This document shows positions 49,685-60,573 of a DNA stretch of 64,000 nucleotides, one piece after another. How positions within the stretch are numbered: position 1 is the first letter of the stretch; each line of letters opens with the position of its first letter. Source of the stretch: Sipunculus nudus (lineage: Eukaryota > Annelida > Sipuncula > Golfingiida > Sipunculidae); the NCBI GenBank assembly GCA_026874595.1, contig CM049313.1, forward strand, positions 74,208,659 to 74,272,658. Direction: 5' to 3'. The notes under the pieces were generated by a model. That model had not been told where the DNA came from and did not search any database. It saw only the letters and a program-made list of their open reading frames with translations. Position numbers and translations under genes: made by a program.

Positions 49685-49835
49685 TTCCGGCAAGCGCGTG
49701 ACCTCTGGTCATCTTGTCTGTTTGTCTGTCATCTCTCTACAGGTCTCAATTTTGCACCAATCACTTTCAAACTTACACACTTTATAGATAATCAAAAATG
49801 CAAGAAGCCTATTGTTTTTGGGCAATATAGGTCAA
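49685..49835 (+). repeat. family D inner 3' end joined to 5' body
   Basis: ATTTCCGGCAAGC then TGACC TCT GGTCA and TCTTG looks like a D 3' end. It is followed at once by about 113 bp nearly identical to 41822-41935, the stretch after the first head. End-to-start joining like this would result from tandem copies. Confidence 0.6.
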
Positions 49836-50119
49836 AGGTCAAGGTCAAGGTCATCAAAACTTCTCAAAACGGTTTTTTCTTCATATCTTTGTGACTAATA
49901 GTCGTATCTACTTCAACAATAGCTCATTTTAATCGTCATTCCAAGGCCTGTCATCTGGTGTGTAGCTGACTCAAATTTGCCGTAACCATGGTTACAAATT
50001 TATGGGGAAAAGTCGAGATATTCGAAAATAAGGGGTCTTATTTTTCTAACTTTGTCAGTTTTAAAACATGAGTGATCTAGCTTTTTGCATCAAGTAGCAT
50101 TCAACTAGTACTACAAGAT

Positions 50120-51400
50120 TTTATTACAAGTCTTGCAGTATCTCGTAAAATATCTCGTGAATAGAGATATTTCGAGATTTCATTCATCTTGCGCCAAAGG
50201 CCACATTATTGCAGGAATCTTTTTGAAACTGACATATTATAAGTCCTACACTAGTATCTCGAAATTGTTTTTTCATTTTTTGAATAGGGCCGCTAGGGGG
50301 CGCTGGATGCGAACCTCCCGAACATATCATATTTCGGCCATATCTCCAAAATTATAAGCCTCAATTACATAAACTTTAGCTTATTTTCTTCCTCTGGGTC
50401 TTCTCCATAACCTAGTGTAGTCATCTGGTCACACTTTTGTGACACTTTGTCAGTGTGTCTGTCTGTTTGTCATTTGTCCTCAAATTCGCCTGCTTGCTCT
50501 TGCGTCTCACATATAGCATTCTATAGGCCACAGTTTTGAAAGAATCCTTTTGAAACTATAACATCTTAAGTCTTACACTAATATCTCGAAACCAATTTTT
50601 CATTTTCCGGATATGGCCGCTAGGGGGCGCTGAACTCGAACCTCTCCCAACATATCATGCTTTGGCAATATCTCCAAAACTATAAACCTCAGTAACATAA
50701 ACTGTAGCTTTTTTCTTCCTTTGGGTCTTCTCCATAACCTGGAGTAGTCATCTGGACTCAATCTTGAATCACTTTGTCAGTGTTTTCGTCTGTTTGTCAA
50801 TGCCTCAAATTCGCCTGCTTGTTGGTTCTTGCGTCTCACATATAGCATTCTATAGGCCACAGTTTTGACGGAATCCTTTTGAAACTATTAGATCTTATGT
50901 CTTACACTAATTTCTAAAAATAAATTTTTCATTTTCCTGATATGGCCACTAGTGGGCGCTGCACACGACCCTCACACACATACCATTGTATTGGCCATAT
51001 CTCTACACCCAAAGCCTCAGTTACATAAGCTATAGCTTATTTTCTTCCTTTGAGTCTTCTCCATAACCTAATTAAAGCATATGGTTTCAATCTTCTGTCA
51101 CTTTGTCAGTGTGTCCATCTGTTTGTCCGTTATCCTCAAAGTCGCCTGCTTGCTGGTTCTTACGCCTTACATATAGCATTCTACAGGCCACAGCTTTGAC
51201 GGAATCCTTTTGAAACTGGGACATCTCTTGTCATACACTAATAATACGAAACGCATTTGTCGTCCTCGGAATATGTCTGCTAGAGGGCGCTACAGTCGAG
51301 CCTCCCAAGTATATCATTAATTCGCCATACCTCCAAAACTATAAATCTAAATTACATAAATTATAAGTCATTTTCTTCCTTTGAATCTTCTCAATCACCA
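50120..51400 (+). repeat. family D body 3: about 330-bp tandem units with CTAGGGGGCGCTG
   Basis: Units contain CCTCAAATTCGCCTGCTTG (about 50467, 50800, 51133; also 43621 and 43957), CACATATAGCATTCTA, a GGATATGGCCGCTAGGGGGC block and TCTTCTCCATAACC. Confidence 0.8.
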
Positions 51401-51640
51401 GGTTATGTCATCTGGTGTCAATCTTGTCTCACAAAGTCAGTATGTCTGTCTGTTCGTCTTTTGTTGTCAGCTTTGTCTGCTTGCCTGTTCTTTTGTCTCA
51501 TATGTCATTCTACGGGCCACATATTCTCAGCAATGTCCCTGAGAGTCATACCATTAATAGAAAACCGACAATATGTTCTGTCTGTCCGTCTGTGTTTCAC
51601 TTCCGATTTCCGGCAAGCGTTCGACCTATGGTCGTCTAGT

Positions 51641-52330
51641 CTATTTGGTTGTATGTATACACCGGTATTATTATATGGTTCAGAACAGTGGGGCTATGAA
51701 AGATGTGAAATAATTGAAAAGGTGCAATATAAATTTTGCAAGTACATTCTAAAAATTAGCTCTTCAGCTCCGAACGCAGCATCATTGGGAGAGTTTGGAA
51801 GGCATCTAATGTATGTCGGTCAGTTATTAAGATATGTAAAATACTGGAGAAAACTAGAACATTATGGTAATAATAGATATCCAAAGCGTATATATACCAT
51901 GCTGTTTAATCTAGATATGAATGGAAAGAAAACATGGGTTACTCATATAAGAAGCAAAATATGAAGCGCAGGTTTTCGGTATATGTGTAGATAAATCAAG
52001 AAGTATAGGAGACATTAAAATATTTTTGGCTAAAATGAAGGAAAGAATTATTGATATGGCAGAACAAAACTGGTCTTGTGATGTAGAAGTAAATACTAAA
52101 TTAAATTTATATGGTACTTTTAAATCCATTCTCTCAATTAATGGAGAAATATTTACTTTGTGACTAATACCAAGCATAAACAAGCGCTAGCCAGATTGAG
52201 ATGTTGATGTCATGATTTGATGATTGAAAAGGGAAGGTATACTCAAATTGATAGAGTTTGTTGGTTTTCAAGATTTGTTTGTAGAAATAAAACTTTAAAA
52301 CGCTGTTTAGTTGTACATTTACGATAACAT
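51641..52330 (+). pseudogene. degenerate LINE: C-terminal part of the same element
   Basis: The post-RT region resumes with MYTPVLLYGSEQWGYERC (about 51655) and YKFCKYILKISSSAPNAAS. It ends in a HKQALARLRC...CHDLMIEKGRYTQ segment (about 52175-52245) typical of the C-terminal end of such LINE proteins, with stops and shifts. Its N-terminal border matches the break at 41707 in the conserved motif order, so I treat both parts as one insertion-split element. Confidence 0.78.
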
Positions 52331-52339
52331 TTTAAAAGA

Positions 52340-53000
52340 ATGTACCCTGATAATTAAATATGATCCGCCCCTGAAAATTCATGGGGTTTATTTCAGTGCT
52401 CATATGGAAATGTCCATGCGCTCATTAATACAAACAACAGATATTTTGCACTAAGAACAATTAAACTGTACATGATTTTTAAGCACGAAGCAACTTACAC
52501 ATTGTATGATGAAATATGTTATAATGTTTATACAGTGAACCCATACTGCGATAGAAGTACCCCCCCCCCCCCCCCTTCCATTGCCCTCCCCAACTTCTCC
52601 TATATTCATCATAGGAGACATCGACGAGATGTGAATTGAGAATAGTGATTATGCCTTACTTTAAAACAGAAGAATTATGTCATATTTAACAATAAATTAA
52701 CTTCAGTTAACTACATGCCGTTGAATGGAAAATTGTCATCTTTTAATGACAAATGTTTACATTAATGAGATAACAATTAAAGGTAATTTTACATTTCTCA
52801 TGAAGATGTTAATTAAATAGAACCAAATATTCCAAAATTTTACCCTGTCCATAAGGAATGTATAAGATGTAATGTAACTATGATGACCTTCCGTATATTT
52901 TTCATATAAATTTGAGTATACCCCAAATTTAACATAGGATCCGCCCCGGTTACACTGAGAAGATTTGGTGGAACTAATAAAAAAAATGAAAATGTATTAT
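52340..53000. other. remnants of GGATCCGCCCC-type elements
   Basis: GATCCGCCCCTG at 52371 and GGATCCGCCCCGG at 52936 are end fragments of the family at 34271-34490. A C16-17 run lies at 52561. The rest is AT-rich and non-coding. Confidence 0.45.
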
Positions 53001-53007
53001 CCAAACT

Positions 53008-53630
53008 TCACTCCACCAAATTTGGTACTTTTATCACAATCTGAACAATTCTTCTGTATTTTGCCGTTAACCGCTGCACTATATTAATTGCGCCCCTGGA
53101 AGTATTGAACAGTGATTTGGAAAGCGGCAGATCCCAAGGTCTCATTGATACAGGGCTCCCTCTGTCGTTGATTTTTGTGACAACCATCATCAGCTGTGGC
53201 CACGCCCTCTCCATTGAAGCCCGGCGCACATCAAATAAACACTGGTTCTTCAAATTACAGTCGCTGGGGGCACGTCGTTGTGTATCAGTGCTCGTGTGAA
53301 GAATGCACCCGTTGGACGACACGGGTATGGGGCTGTTTAGCGATGTGTGAATAGGGGACCCAACTAATGACCCTTCACTTTTACAAAACATGGTCAAAAT
53401 AGAAACTTATAAGGCGAAAACAGCCGAACGGTTGGAAATGAGTGCCACCAGCTTGCCTGCATGCTGCGTGTGGTACGCGGTGCGTATAAACAGTACGCCG
53501 CCAATAAAGACCCGACCCTATAGCGGCTGGGGATGACCTGTGGACCCAAATATCAAAGTTCATAATCATACATATCAAACAAGGACGTAGCTTGCTTTGC
53601 GGGTGAGTATACATTGTCGTAAATATTCAA
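53008..53630 (-). repeat. unclassified repeat, inverted relative of 38255-38345
   Basis: The reverse complement of 53013-53052 matches 38303-38340 (ATTGTGATAAAAGTACCAAA), and similarity extends through a GCAGCGG-TTAA-like block. A 129-codon frame on the minus strand shows no domain and is not accepted as a gene. Confidence 0.5.
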
Positions 53631-53639
53631 AACATAATT

Positions 53640-54030
53640 ATGTATAAAGCAACAAGTGGATTTGTATTTTGTATGGCCTGTACATTCCATCATATATCTC
53701 TAGCTTGACCTCTGGTCAGGCCCGTATGGTTCCTAGCAAACGGTCAGCAGGTATCACAGTAACGGTCAAGATTGATGCTTGGCTGCTGATTTGAATTGTT
53801 GAATTTTTTGCGTGACTATGGCACTGACCTAAGCATGCACATGTATAGACTTGCACTATAAATAGATACCACTGTGTGCTACAAAATTAGCCTCTGTATA
53901 TATATATATACGGTTTATATGTTACAAGGGTTAATCCCTTTATTGTTAACTGTCACAGTGTGGCTGTCACTCTCTGCTGCTGTTAGTGTTACCATGACAA
54001 CAAGCTCTTAATGATCTTCATGCCATGACT
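53640..54030. other. non-coding, nothing recognised
   Basis: Short AT-rich stretch with a TATATATATATA run at 53899-53911. No coding or repeat structure is supported. Confidence 0.35.
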
Positions 54031-54040
54031 ATTGGTTATT

Positions 54041-55360
54041 AGCTCAGCTGACTATAAGTCATCTGAGCTATAGTCGTGGTCCATTGTCCGTCGTCCGTCC
54101 GTCTGTCTGCCCGTCCGGATGTCCGTCCGTGAGACTGGCACATTTCGACATCATTGGACCTACGAATCTGAAATTCGGCATGCAGTTAGATGTCCCCAAA
54201 ATCTCCTACCATGCCGAAAATTGGGTCATAAGGATTTCATTCCTTCGAGATATTAAGGAAAAACCTCAATTTTTTATTAGAAATCTATTTTTACACTTCA
54301 GGACTGCCTAATATCAAAACCACTCATCTGATTTTCTTCATATTTACAATAAATATTCCTCTATATAGTTCCTTTGTACATGCCAGATATTAAGTCAGTA
54401 TTATATAATTTAAAAAAGTTATGGGCCCAAACATAATGGATTTTGTAAAAAAATCAGGAATATATTTGGTCACTTAAGACCAAAAGTGTTAAAGGTAGGG
54501 ACTTTTTTCCAGTAATACAACTGTAATTAATCAAAATTTAATTGTATACCAAAAATTAGACCAAAATCTGTTAAATTTTTTTAAATATTGGCAAAAATAT
54601 AAAATTGGTACTTTAAATTTTGCCCAACTTTGGCCACGGCACGTTTTTTTCCTGTAAGTACTGTGGATTTAATTTTCACAGCGTGTATACATAAGGATAT
54701 AATCTGTTCAAATCTGAAATTTAAAAAAAAATAAAGTCTGCAAAATTAGGCTAGTTATTGAATTTTTTTGGAGGCTCTTGTTGTATTCCCTTACATTGTC
54801 AAGCAGTCCACTTTGATGACTGTAGGTCATTCAGTGCACATCTCTATGCTCCCCAGGCTGTTGGCATAATTTTAGATGTCTCCAAAATCTCCTACCATTC
54901 TGAAAATTGGGTCATTAGGACTTTGTTCGAGATATTAAAAAAAGCCATTGTTACACTTCAAGGCTGCCTAATATCAAAACCACTGCTCTGTTTTTGATCG
55001 TATATAGTATTCACATTCTTTCATACATTTTCTATGAACATACCAAAAATTAGGTCAGTATTGGGTATTATTTTGAAGTTATGGGCCAAAACATAATGCT
55101 ATTTTTTAAAAAATCAGGAAATATATTTACTCACCTAACATGAGAATTGCTGAACCTAGAGACTTTTTTTTCAGGAATATAACTTTATTTAATCAAGATT
55201 CAATTGTTTACCCAAAATTAGATCTGAATTTTGCAAATTTTTCAAGTTATTAGCATAAATAAAAAATCAATACCTTAAATTTTGTCCAACTTTGGCACTG
55301 TTGATTTAATTTTCACAGCATATATACATAAGGATTTAATCTTTTAAAATCTGAAATTTC
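54041..55360 (+). repeat. family C element with two 690-bp units
   Basis: The head hairpin (54041-54069) pairs AGCTCAGCTGACT with AGTCATCTGAGCT around ATA and is followed by a GTCCGTCC-rich stretch (54085-54135). The body has two diverged units marked by CCAAAATCTCCTACCAT (about 54196 and 54884), ATTGGGTCAT and GCCTAATATCAAAACCACT. No coding potential. The 3' end was not identified. Confidence 0.7.
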
Positions 55361-55369
55361 AAAGAAATT

Positions 55370-56095
55370 GATTGGAAAGAATAGCTTTTATTCATGTTTT
55401 CATACACCATGTCAAGTGTTGTTTACATCTAGCCCACCTAGTAGTACAGCCTTCACTTGCATTATGTAACACACCCCAGGCAGCTTGCCTTGGGTCAGCT
55501 TGGCTACTACCAGCAGGCTTCCCCTCTGCCCTGCACTCCCCCCCCCCCCCAGATGGTGCATAAACTAGATGAATGTTATTATTTTCTGTATTTGATTCAT
55601 TCTTATTCTAGGCTATGCTACATTTTAGATTTTGTATTGTACCACCAGGGTTACAATGATTAAAGTGTACATTTAATTGTGTCCACAAAACGGTGTATTG
55701 TTATGAAAGTGTGGATGTTCATCAGATAAGTAATTCCTATTCAGAAGAGTAAAAACTTCACCAGGTGTGAAATTGACTATTAATTCCAGTAATAAATTAA
55801 AACTGGGATAGTAATTAGCACAATGATATTGTTTGTCCCTCATTCAACCAACAGTGTGTATACTTTATTTGAAAAGATGTTTTATTTTATCAAATTTACT
55901 TTTATTTTATTTTGGTGAATAAAATTAAGCATGTACAGAAAACTCCAATGTGCAAAACTTTTTAATAGTGATTCAAGGAATATTCTTGTAGATGCCATGT
56001 TGTGGCATTTTTTTCTTTTAAATTCAGTTTAAACATTTATGATTTAAAAATAATAAAATATATGTGTATGCATAATATGACCCAATATGAGCTAC
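55370..56095. other. non-coding stretch with C14 run
   Basis: A C14 run lies near 55538. No supported gene, although several short frames exist by chance. Confidence 0.35.
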
Positions 56096-56184
56096 ACTCT
56101 GGATATATGATGATTGCAACTTTTGCAACAATTCTAATATTTGTATCCCCAGACAAAGTCGGGGGATACTATGTTTTCATACCG

Positions 56185-56204
56185 GTCCCGCCGCCGCCGC
56201 CGCA

Positions 56205-56239
<35 letters not shown>

Positions 56240-56240
56240 A
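56185..56240 (+). repeat. (CCG)n triplet run in the family B head
   Basis: About 17 CCG triplets with one CAG interruption. The poly-proline frame through it is a by-product. Confidence 0.9.
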
Positions 56241-56859
56241 TATGAATCTTGTTGGCGCGATAACCCAAAAAATATTTCACGGAACTTTACCAAACTTGGT
56301 ATATGTATAGATATGGGTAAGAGGACGATGCCTATTTAAAATGAGGTCATGACCTTTACTAGGAGAGTGTCCTTGACCTTTAATAGGTCCAATTTTGGGG
56401 AAAATCACACAAATTCTTTAATATCTCAAGAAATCTTGCATGGATTTATCCCAAAATCAAGTTGATGGAAGATCATGGATAGGGTTGTCAAGTTCAAGAA
56501 ACTGGTGGCGCCACCTATTATTCTTTACTTGTTTTCGTGCCGTTTAATACCCCCTAAATTGCCACCTTACAGCACTGTGAGCATTATAAGTCAAAAACTA
56601 ATGGACAGATTTCTTTTATATTATGCATATACATAGGTATGGGTTATGGGATGATGCTTATTTAAATTGGGGTCATGACCTTTCCTATGATAGTGGCCTT
56701 GACCTTGAATATTGCCATATATGGTGAAAATTACACACCTCTTATGATATCTCCAATGTTGATAGCCATATGGATTTCAAACATGACTTATGTATGGCCC
56801 ACCACTAAAGTAAGAACCCTATAGGTTCTAGGGTCATGAGGTCAAAGGTCAAGGTCACT

Positions 56860-59800
56860 GGACTGGCATTTTAAAAGATACTGTGGATGCATTTTAAGCC
56901 AAACTTTCATCCCAGGTCTTCCATCTTGAATATATAGCTCACTTGCCAATAATGGATGATCCATATAAATTTTGGGGTCACAAGGTCAAAGGTCAAGGCC
57001 ACAGGAGCTATCTGTCCAAAAATTAGTTTCTGGATGATAATTCCTGCTTTTATTGATGTAATGATTTCAAAATTGACTTATATATGTCCCATTGAAAAAG
57101 CAAGACCCAAATTGATTTTGAGGTCAAAGGTCAAGGTCACAGGAAACCTCTTTAAAAAGATTGTGGATGCATTTTCAGCCAAACAATTCATCTCAGATCT
57201 TTCATCTTGCACATATAGTTCACCTGCCAAGAGTGGAAGACCCCTATCAATTTTGAGGTCACAAGGTCAAAGGTGAAGGTCACAGGAGCCATATGTCCAA
57301 AAATTAGTTTCTGGATGATAATTCCTGCTTTTATTGATGCATGGATTTCAAACTTGATTTATATATGTCCCATTGGAAAAGCAAGACCGAAATTGATTTT
57401 GGGGTCATGAAGTCAAAGGTCAAGGTCACAGGACACATCTGTAAAAAGATGTGGATGCATTTTCAGCCAAACATTTCATCTCAGATCTTTCATCTTGCAC
57501 ATATAGTTCACCTGCCAAGAGAGGAAGAACCCTATCAATTTTGAGGTCACAAGGTCAAAGGTGAAGGTCACAGGAGCCATCTGTCCAAAAATTAGTTTCT
57601 GGATGATAATTCCTTCTTTTATTGATGTTTGGATTTCAAACTTGACTTGTATTTGACCCATTGAAAAAGCAAGACCGGAATTGAATTTGGGGTCATGAGG
57701 TCAAAGGTCAAGGATACAGGAAACTTCTATAGAAAGATTGTGGATGCATTTTCAGCCAAACAATTCATCTCAGATCTTTCATCTTGCACATATAGTTCAC
57801 CTGCCAAGAGTGGAAGACCCCTATTAATTTTGAGGTCACAAGGTCAAAGGTGAAGGTCACAGGAGCCATATGTCCAAAAATTAGTTTCTGGATGATAATT
57901 CCTGCTTTTATTGATGTATGGATTTCAAACTTGACTTATATTTGTCCCTTTGGAAAAGCAAGACCCAAATTGATTTTGGGGTCATGAGGTCAAAGGTCAA
58001 GGTCACATCTTTAAAAAGATGTGGATGCATTTTCAGCCAAACATTTCATCTCAGGTCTTTCATCTTGCACATATAGTTCACCTGCCAAGAGAGGAAGAAC
58101 CCTATAAATTTTGAGGTCACAAGGTCAAAGGTGAAGGTCACAGGAGCCATCTGTCCAAAAATTAGTTTCTGGATGATAATTCCATCTTTTACTGATGTAT
58201 GGATTTCAAACTTGGCTTTGTTATTGACCCATTAGAAAAGCAAGACCCAAATTGATTTTGGGGTCATGAGGTCAAAGGTCAAGGTCACAGGAAACCTCTT
58301 TAAAAAGATTGTGGATGCATTTTCAGCCAAACAATTCATCTCAGATCTTTCCTCTTGCACATATAGTTCACCTGCCAAGAGTGGAAGACCCCTATTAATT
58401 TTGAGGTCACAAGGTCAAAGGTGAAGGTCACAGGAGCCATATGTCCAAAAATTAGTTTCTGGATGATAATTCCTGCTTTTATTGATGTATGGATTTCAAA
58501 CTTGACTTATATATGTCCCTTTGGAAAAGCAAGACCCAAATTGATTTTGGGGTCATGAGGTCAAAGGTCAAGGTCACATCTTTAAAAAGATGTGGATGCA
58601 TTTTCAGCCAAACATTTCATCTCAGGTCTTTCATCTTGCACATATAGTTCACCTGCCAAGAGAGGAAGAACCCTATAAATTTTGAGGTCACAAGGTCAAA
58701 GGTGAAGGTCACAGGAGCCATCTGTCCAAAAATTAGTTTCTGGATGATAATTCCATCTTTTACTGATGTATGGATTTCAAACTTGGCTTTGTTATTGACC
58801 CATTAGAAAAGCAAGACCCAAATTGATTTTGGGGTCATGAGGTCAAAGGTCAAGGTCACAGGAAACCTCTTTAAAAAGATTGTGGATGCATTTTCAGCCA
58901 AACAATTCATCTCAGATCTTTCCTCTTGCACATATAGTTCACCTGCCAAGAGTGGAAGACCCCTATTAATTTTGAGGTCACAAGGTCAAAGGTGAAGGTC
59001 ACAGGAGCCATATGTCCAAAAATTAGTTTCTGGATGATAATTCCTGCTTTTATTGATGTATGGATTTCAAACTTGACTTATATATGTCCCTTTGGAAAAG
59101 CAAGACCCAAATTGATTTTGGGGTCATGAGGTCAAAGGTCAAGGTCACATCTTTAAAAAGATGTGGATGCATTTTCAGCCAAACATTTCATCTCAGGTCT
59201 TTCATCTTGCACATATAGTTCACCTGCCAAGAGAGGAAGAACCCTATAAATTTTGAGGTCACAAGGTCAAAGGTGAAGGTCACAGGAGCCATCTGTCCAA
59301 AAATTAGTTTCTGGATGATAATTCCTGCTTTTATTGATGTATGGATTTCAAACTTGACTTATATATGTCCCTTTGGAAAAGCAAGACCCAAATTGATTTT
59401 GGGGTCATGAGGTCAAAGGTCAAGGTCACATCTTTAAAAAGATGTGGATGCATTTTCAGCCAAACATTTCATCTCAGGTCTTTCATCTTGCACATATAGT
59501 TCACCTGCCAAGAGAGGAAGAACCCTATAAATTTTGAGGTCACAAGGTCAAAGGTGAAGGTCACAGGAGCCATCTGTCCAAAAATTAGTTTCTGGATGAT
59601 AATTCCATCTTTTACTGATGTATGGATTTCAAACTTGGCTTTGTTATTGACCCATTAGAAAAGCAAGACCCAAATTGATTTTGGGGTCATGAGGTCAAAG
59701 GTCAAGGTCACAGGAAACCTCTTTAAAAAGATTGTGGATGCATTTTCAGCCAAACAATTCATCTCAGATCTTTCCTCTTGCACATATAGTTCACCTGCCA

Positions 59801-60320
59801 AGAGTGGAAGACCCCTATCAATTTTGAGGTCACAAGGTCAAAGATGAAGGTCACAGGAGCCATATGTCCAAAAAATTAGTTTCTGGATGATAATTCCTGC
59901 TTTTATTGATGTATGGATTTCAAACTTGACTTGTATATGTCCCATTGGAAAAGTAAGACCAAAATTGATTTTGGGGTCATGAGGTCAAAGGTCAAGGTCA
60001 CAGGACACATCTTTAAAAAGATGTGGATGCATTTTCAGCCAAACATTTCATCTCATATCTTTCATCTTGCACATATAGTTCTCCTGCCAAGAGAGGAAGA
60101 ACACTATCAATTTTGAGGTCACAAGGTCAAAGGTGAAGGTCACAGGAGCCACCTATCCAAAAATAAGTTTCTGGATGATAATTCCTGCTTTATTGATGTA
60201 TAGATTTCAAACTTGACTTGCATATGTCCCATTGGAAAAGCAAGACCCAAATTGATTTTGGGGTTATGAGATCAAAGGTCAAGGTCACAGGACACATCTT
60301 TAAAAAGATCAAGGTCACAG
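56860..60320 (+). repeat. family B tandem array, about twelve 285-bp units
   Basis: Units are marked by TTAGTTTCTGGATGATAATT (from about 57025 to 60165). Each contains two clusters of AGGTCA half-sites, GTGGATGCATTTTCAGCC and CACATATAGTTCACCTGCC. Units 57949-59660 alternate between two subtypes and repeat as nearly identical 570-bp dimers. Confidence 0.9.
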
Positions 60321-60504
60321 GACCAACATCTTCAACAAGATTGTGGATCGTTAGATGGAATAAACAATAAATATGCCAAGTGTCAGTATATGCTGCTAAA
60401 AATGGGGGTCTGTTCTTGTAGGAGGGGGGCCTACTATGTCTGGGGATACTCTGGCACCTGCGGTGCCAAGAAATGTCTAGTTTAACTTATAGTTTCAGTT
60501 TTTT

Positions 60505-60573
60505 ACTCTGTATATATAATGATTGCAACTTTTGCAACAATTCTAATATTTTAACTTATATTTTCAGGTTTTT
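60505..60573 (+). repeat. tandem copy of the family B insertion site
   Basis: 60521-60551 is identical to 56112-56142, immediately left of B. What follows (TTAACTTATATTTTCAG) matches what follows B (TTTAACTTATAGTTTCAG). Without B the host had two copies of a roughly 71-bp unit. Confidence 0.8.

Larger units (their letters stand above)
41708..51640 (+). mobile_element. family D: 9.9-kb hairpin-headed composite repeat element inserted in a LINE
   Basis: The left end carries a hairpin (41712-41741) pairing GCTTGCCGGAAATC with GATTTTCGCAAGC around TTC, then a GTCTGT-rich stretch. The right end carries the inverted arm GATTTCCGGCAAGC (51605-51618), a second hairpin CGACC TAT GGTCG (51622-51634) and TCTAG. 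Between them are several tandem bodies (see separate entries). The element is flanked by CTATTT on both sides (41702-41707, 51641-51646); deleting one copy plus the element rejoins the LINE frame. Further heads inside (41776, 43315, 47836) and an inner 3' end (49685-49707) show that it is a concatenate or a nest of copies. No protein-coding gene is seen. Confidence 0.72.
56143..60480 (+). mobile_element. family B: 4.3-kb hairpin-headed element with AGGTCA-rich tandem units
   Basis: The 5' hairpin (56143-56169) pairs GTATCCCCAGAC with GTCGGGGGATAC around AAA, followed by TATGTTTTC and a CCG triplet run (56185-56240). After a 600-bp lead-in with one GGTGGCGCCACC palindrome (56503) come about twelve 285-bp units. 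The 3' end has the inverted arm TGTCTGGGGATA (60437-60448), a hairpin TGGCACC TGC GGTGCCA (60452-60468) and terminal CTAG (60477-60480) before T. An unoccupied copy of the insertion site lies at 60505-60570. No transposase or helicase is encoded, so it would be non-autonomous. Confidence 0.78.

Noticed and set aside
53008-53397. A 129-codon minus-strand frame
   Set aside because: Part of it is a dispersed repeat also present near 38.3 kb. It has no recognisable domain, and a competing plus-strand frame covers the same bases.
56002-56310. A proline-rich 102-codon frame
   Set aside because: It is the CCG triplet run of the family B head read as protein.
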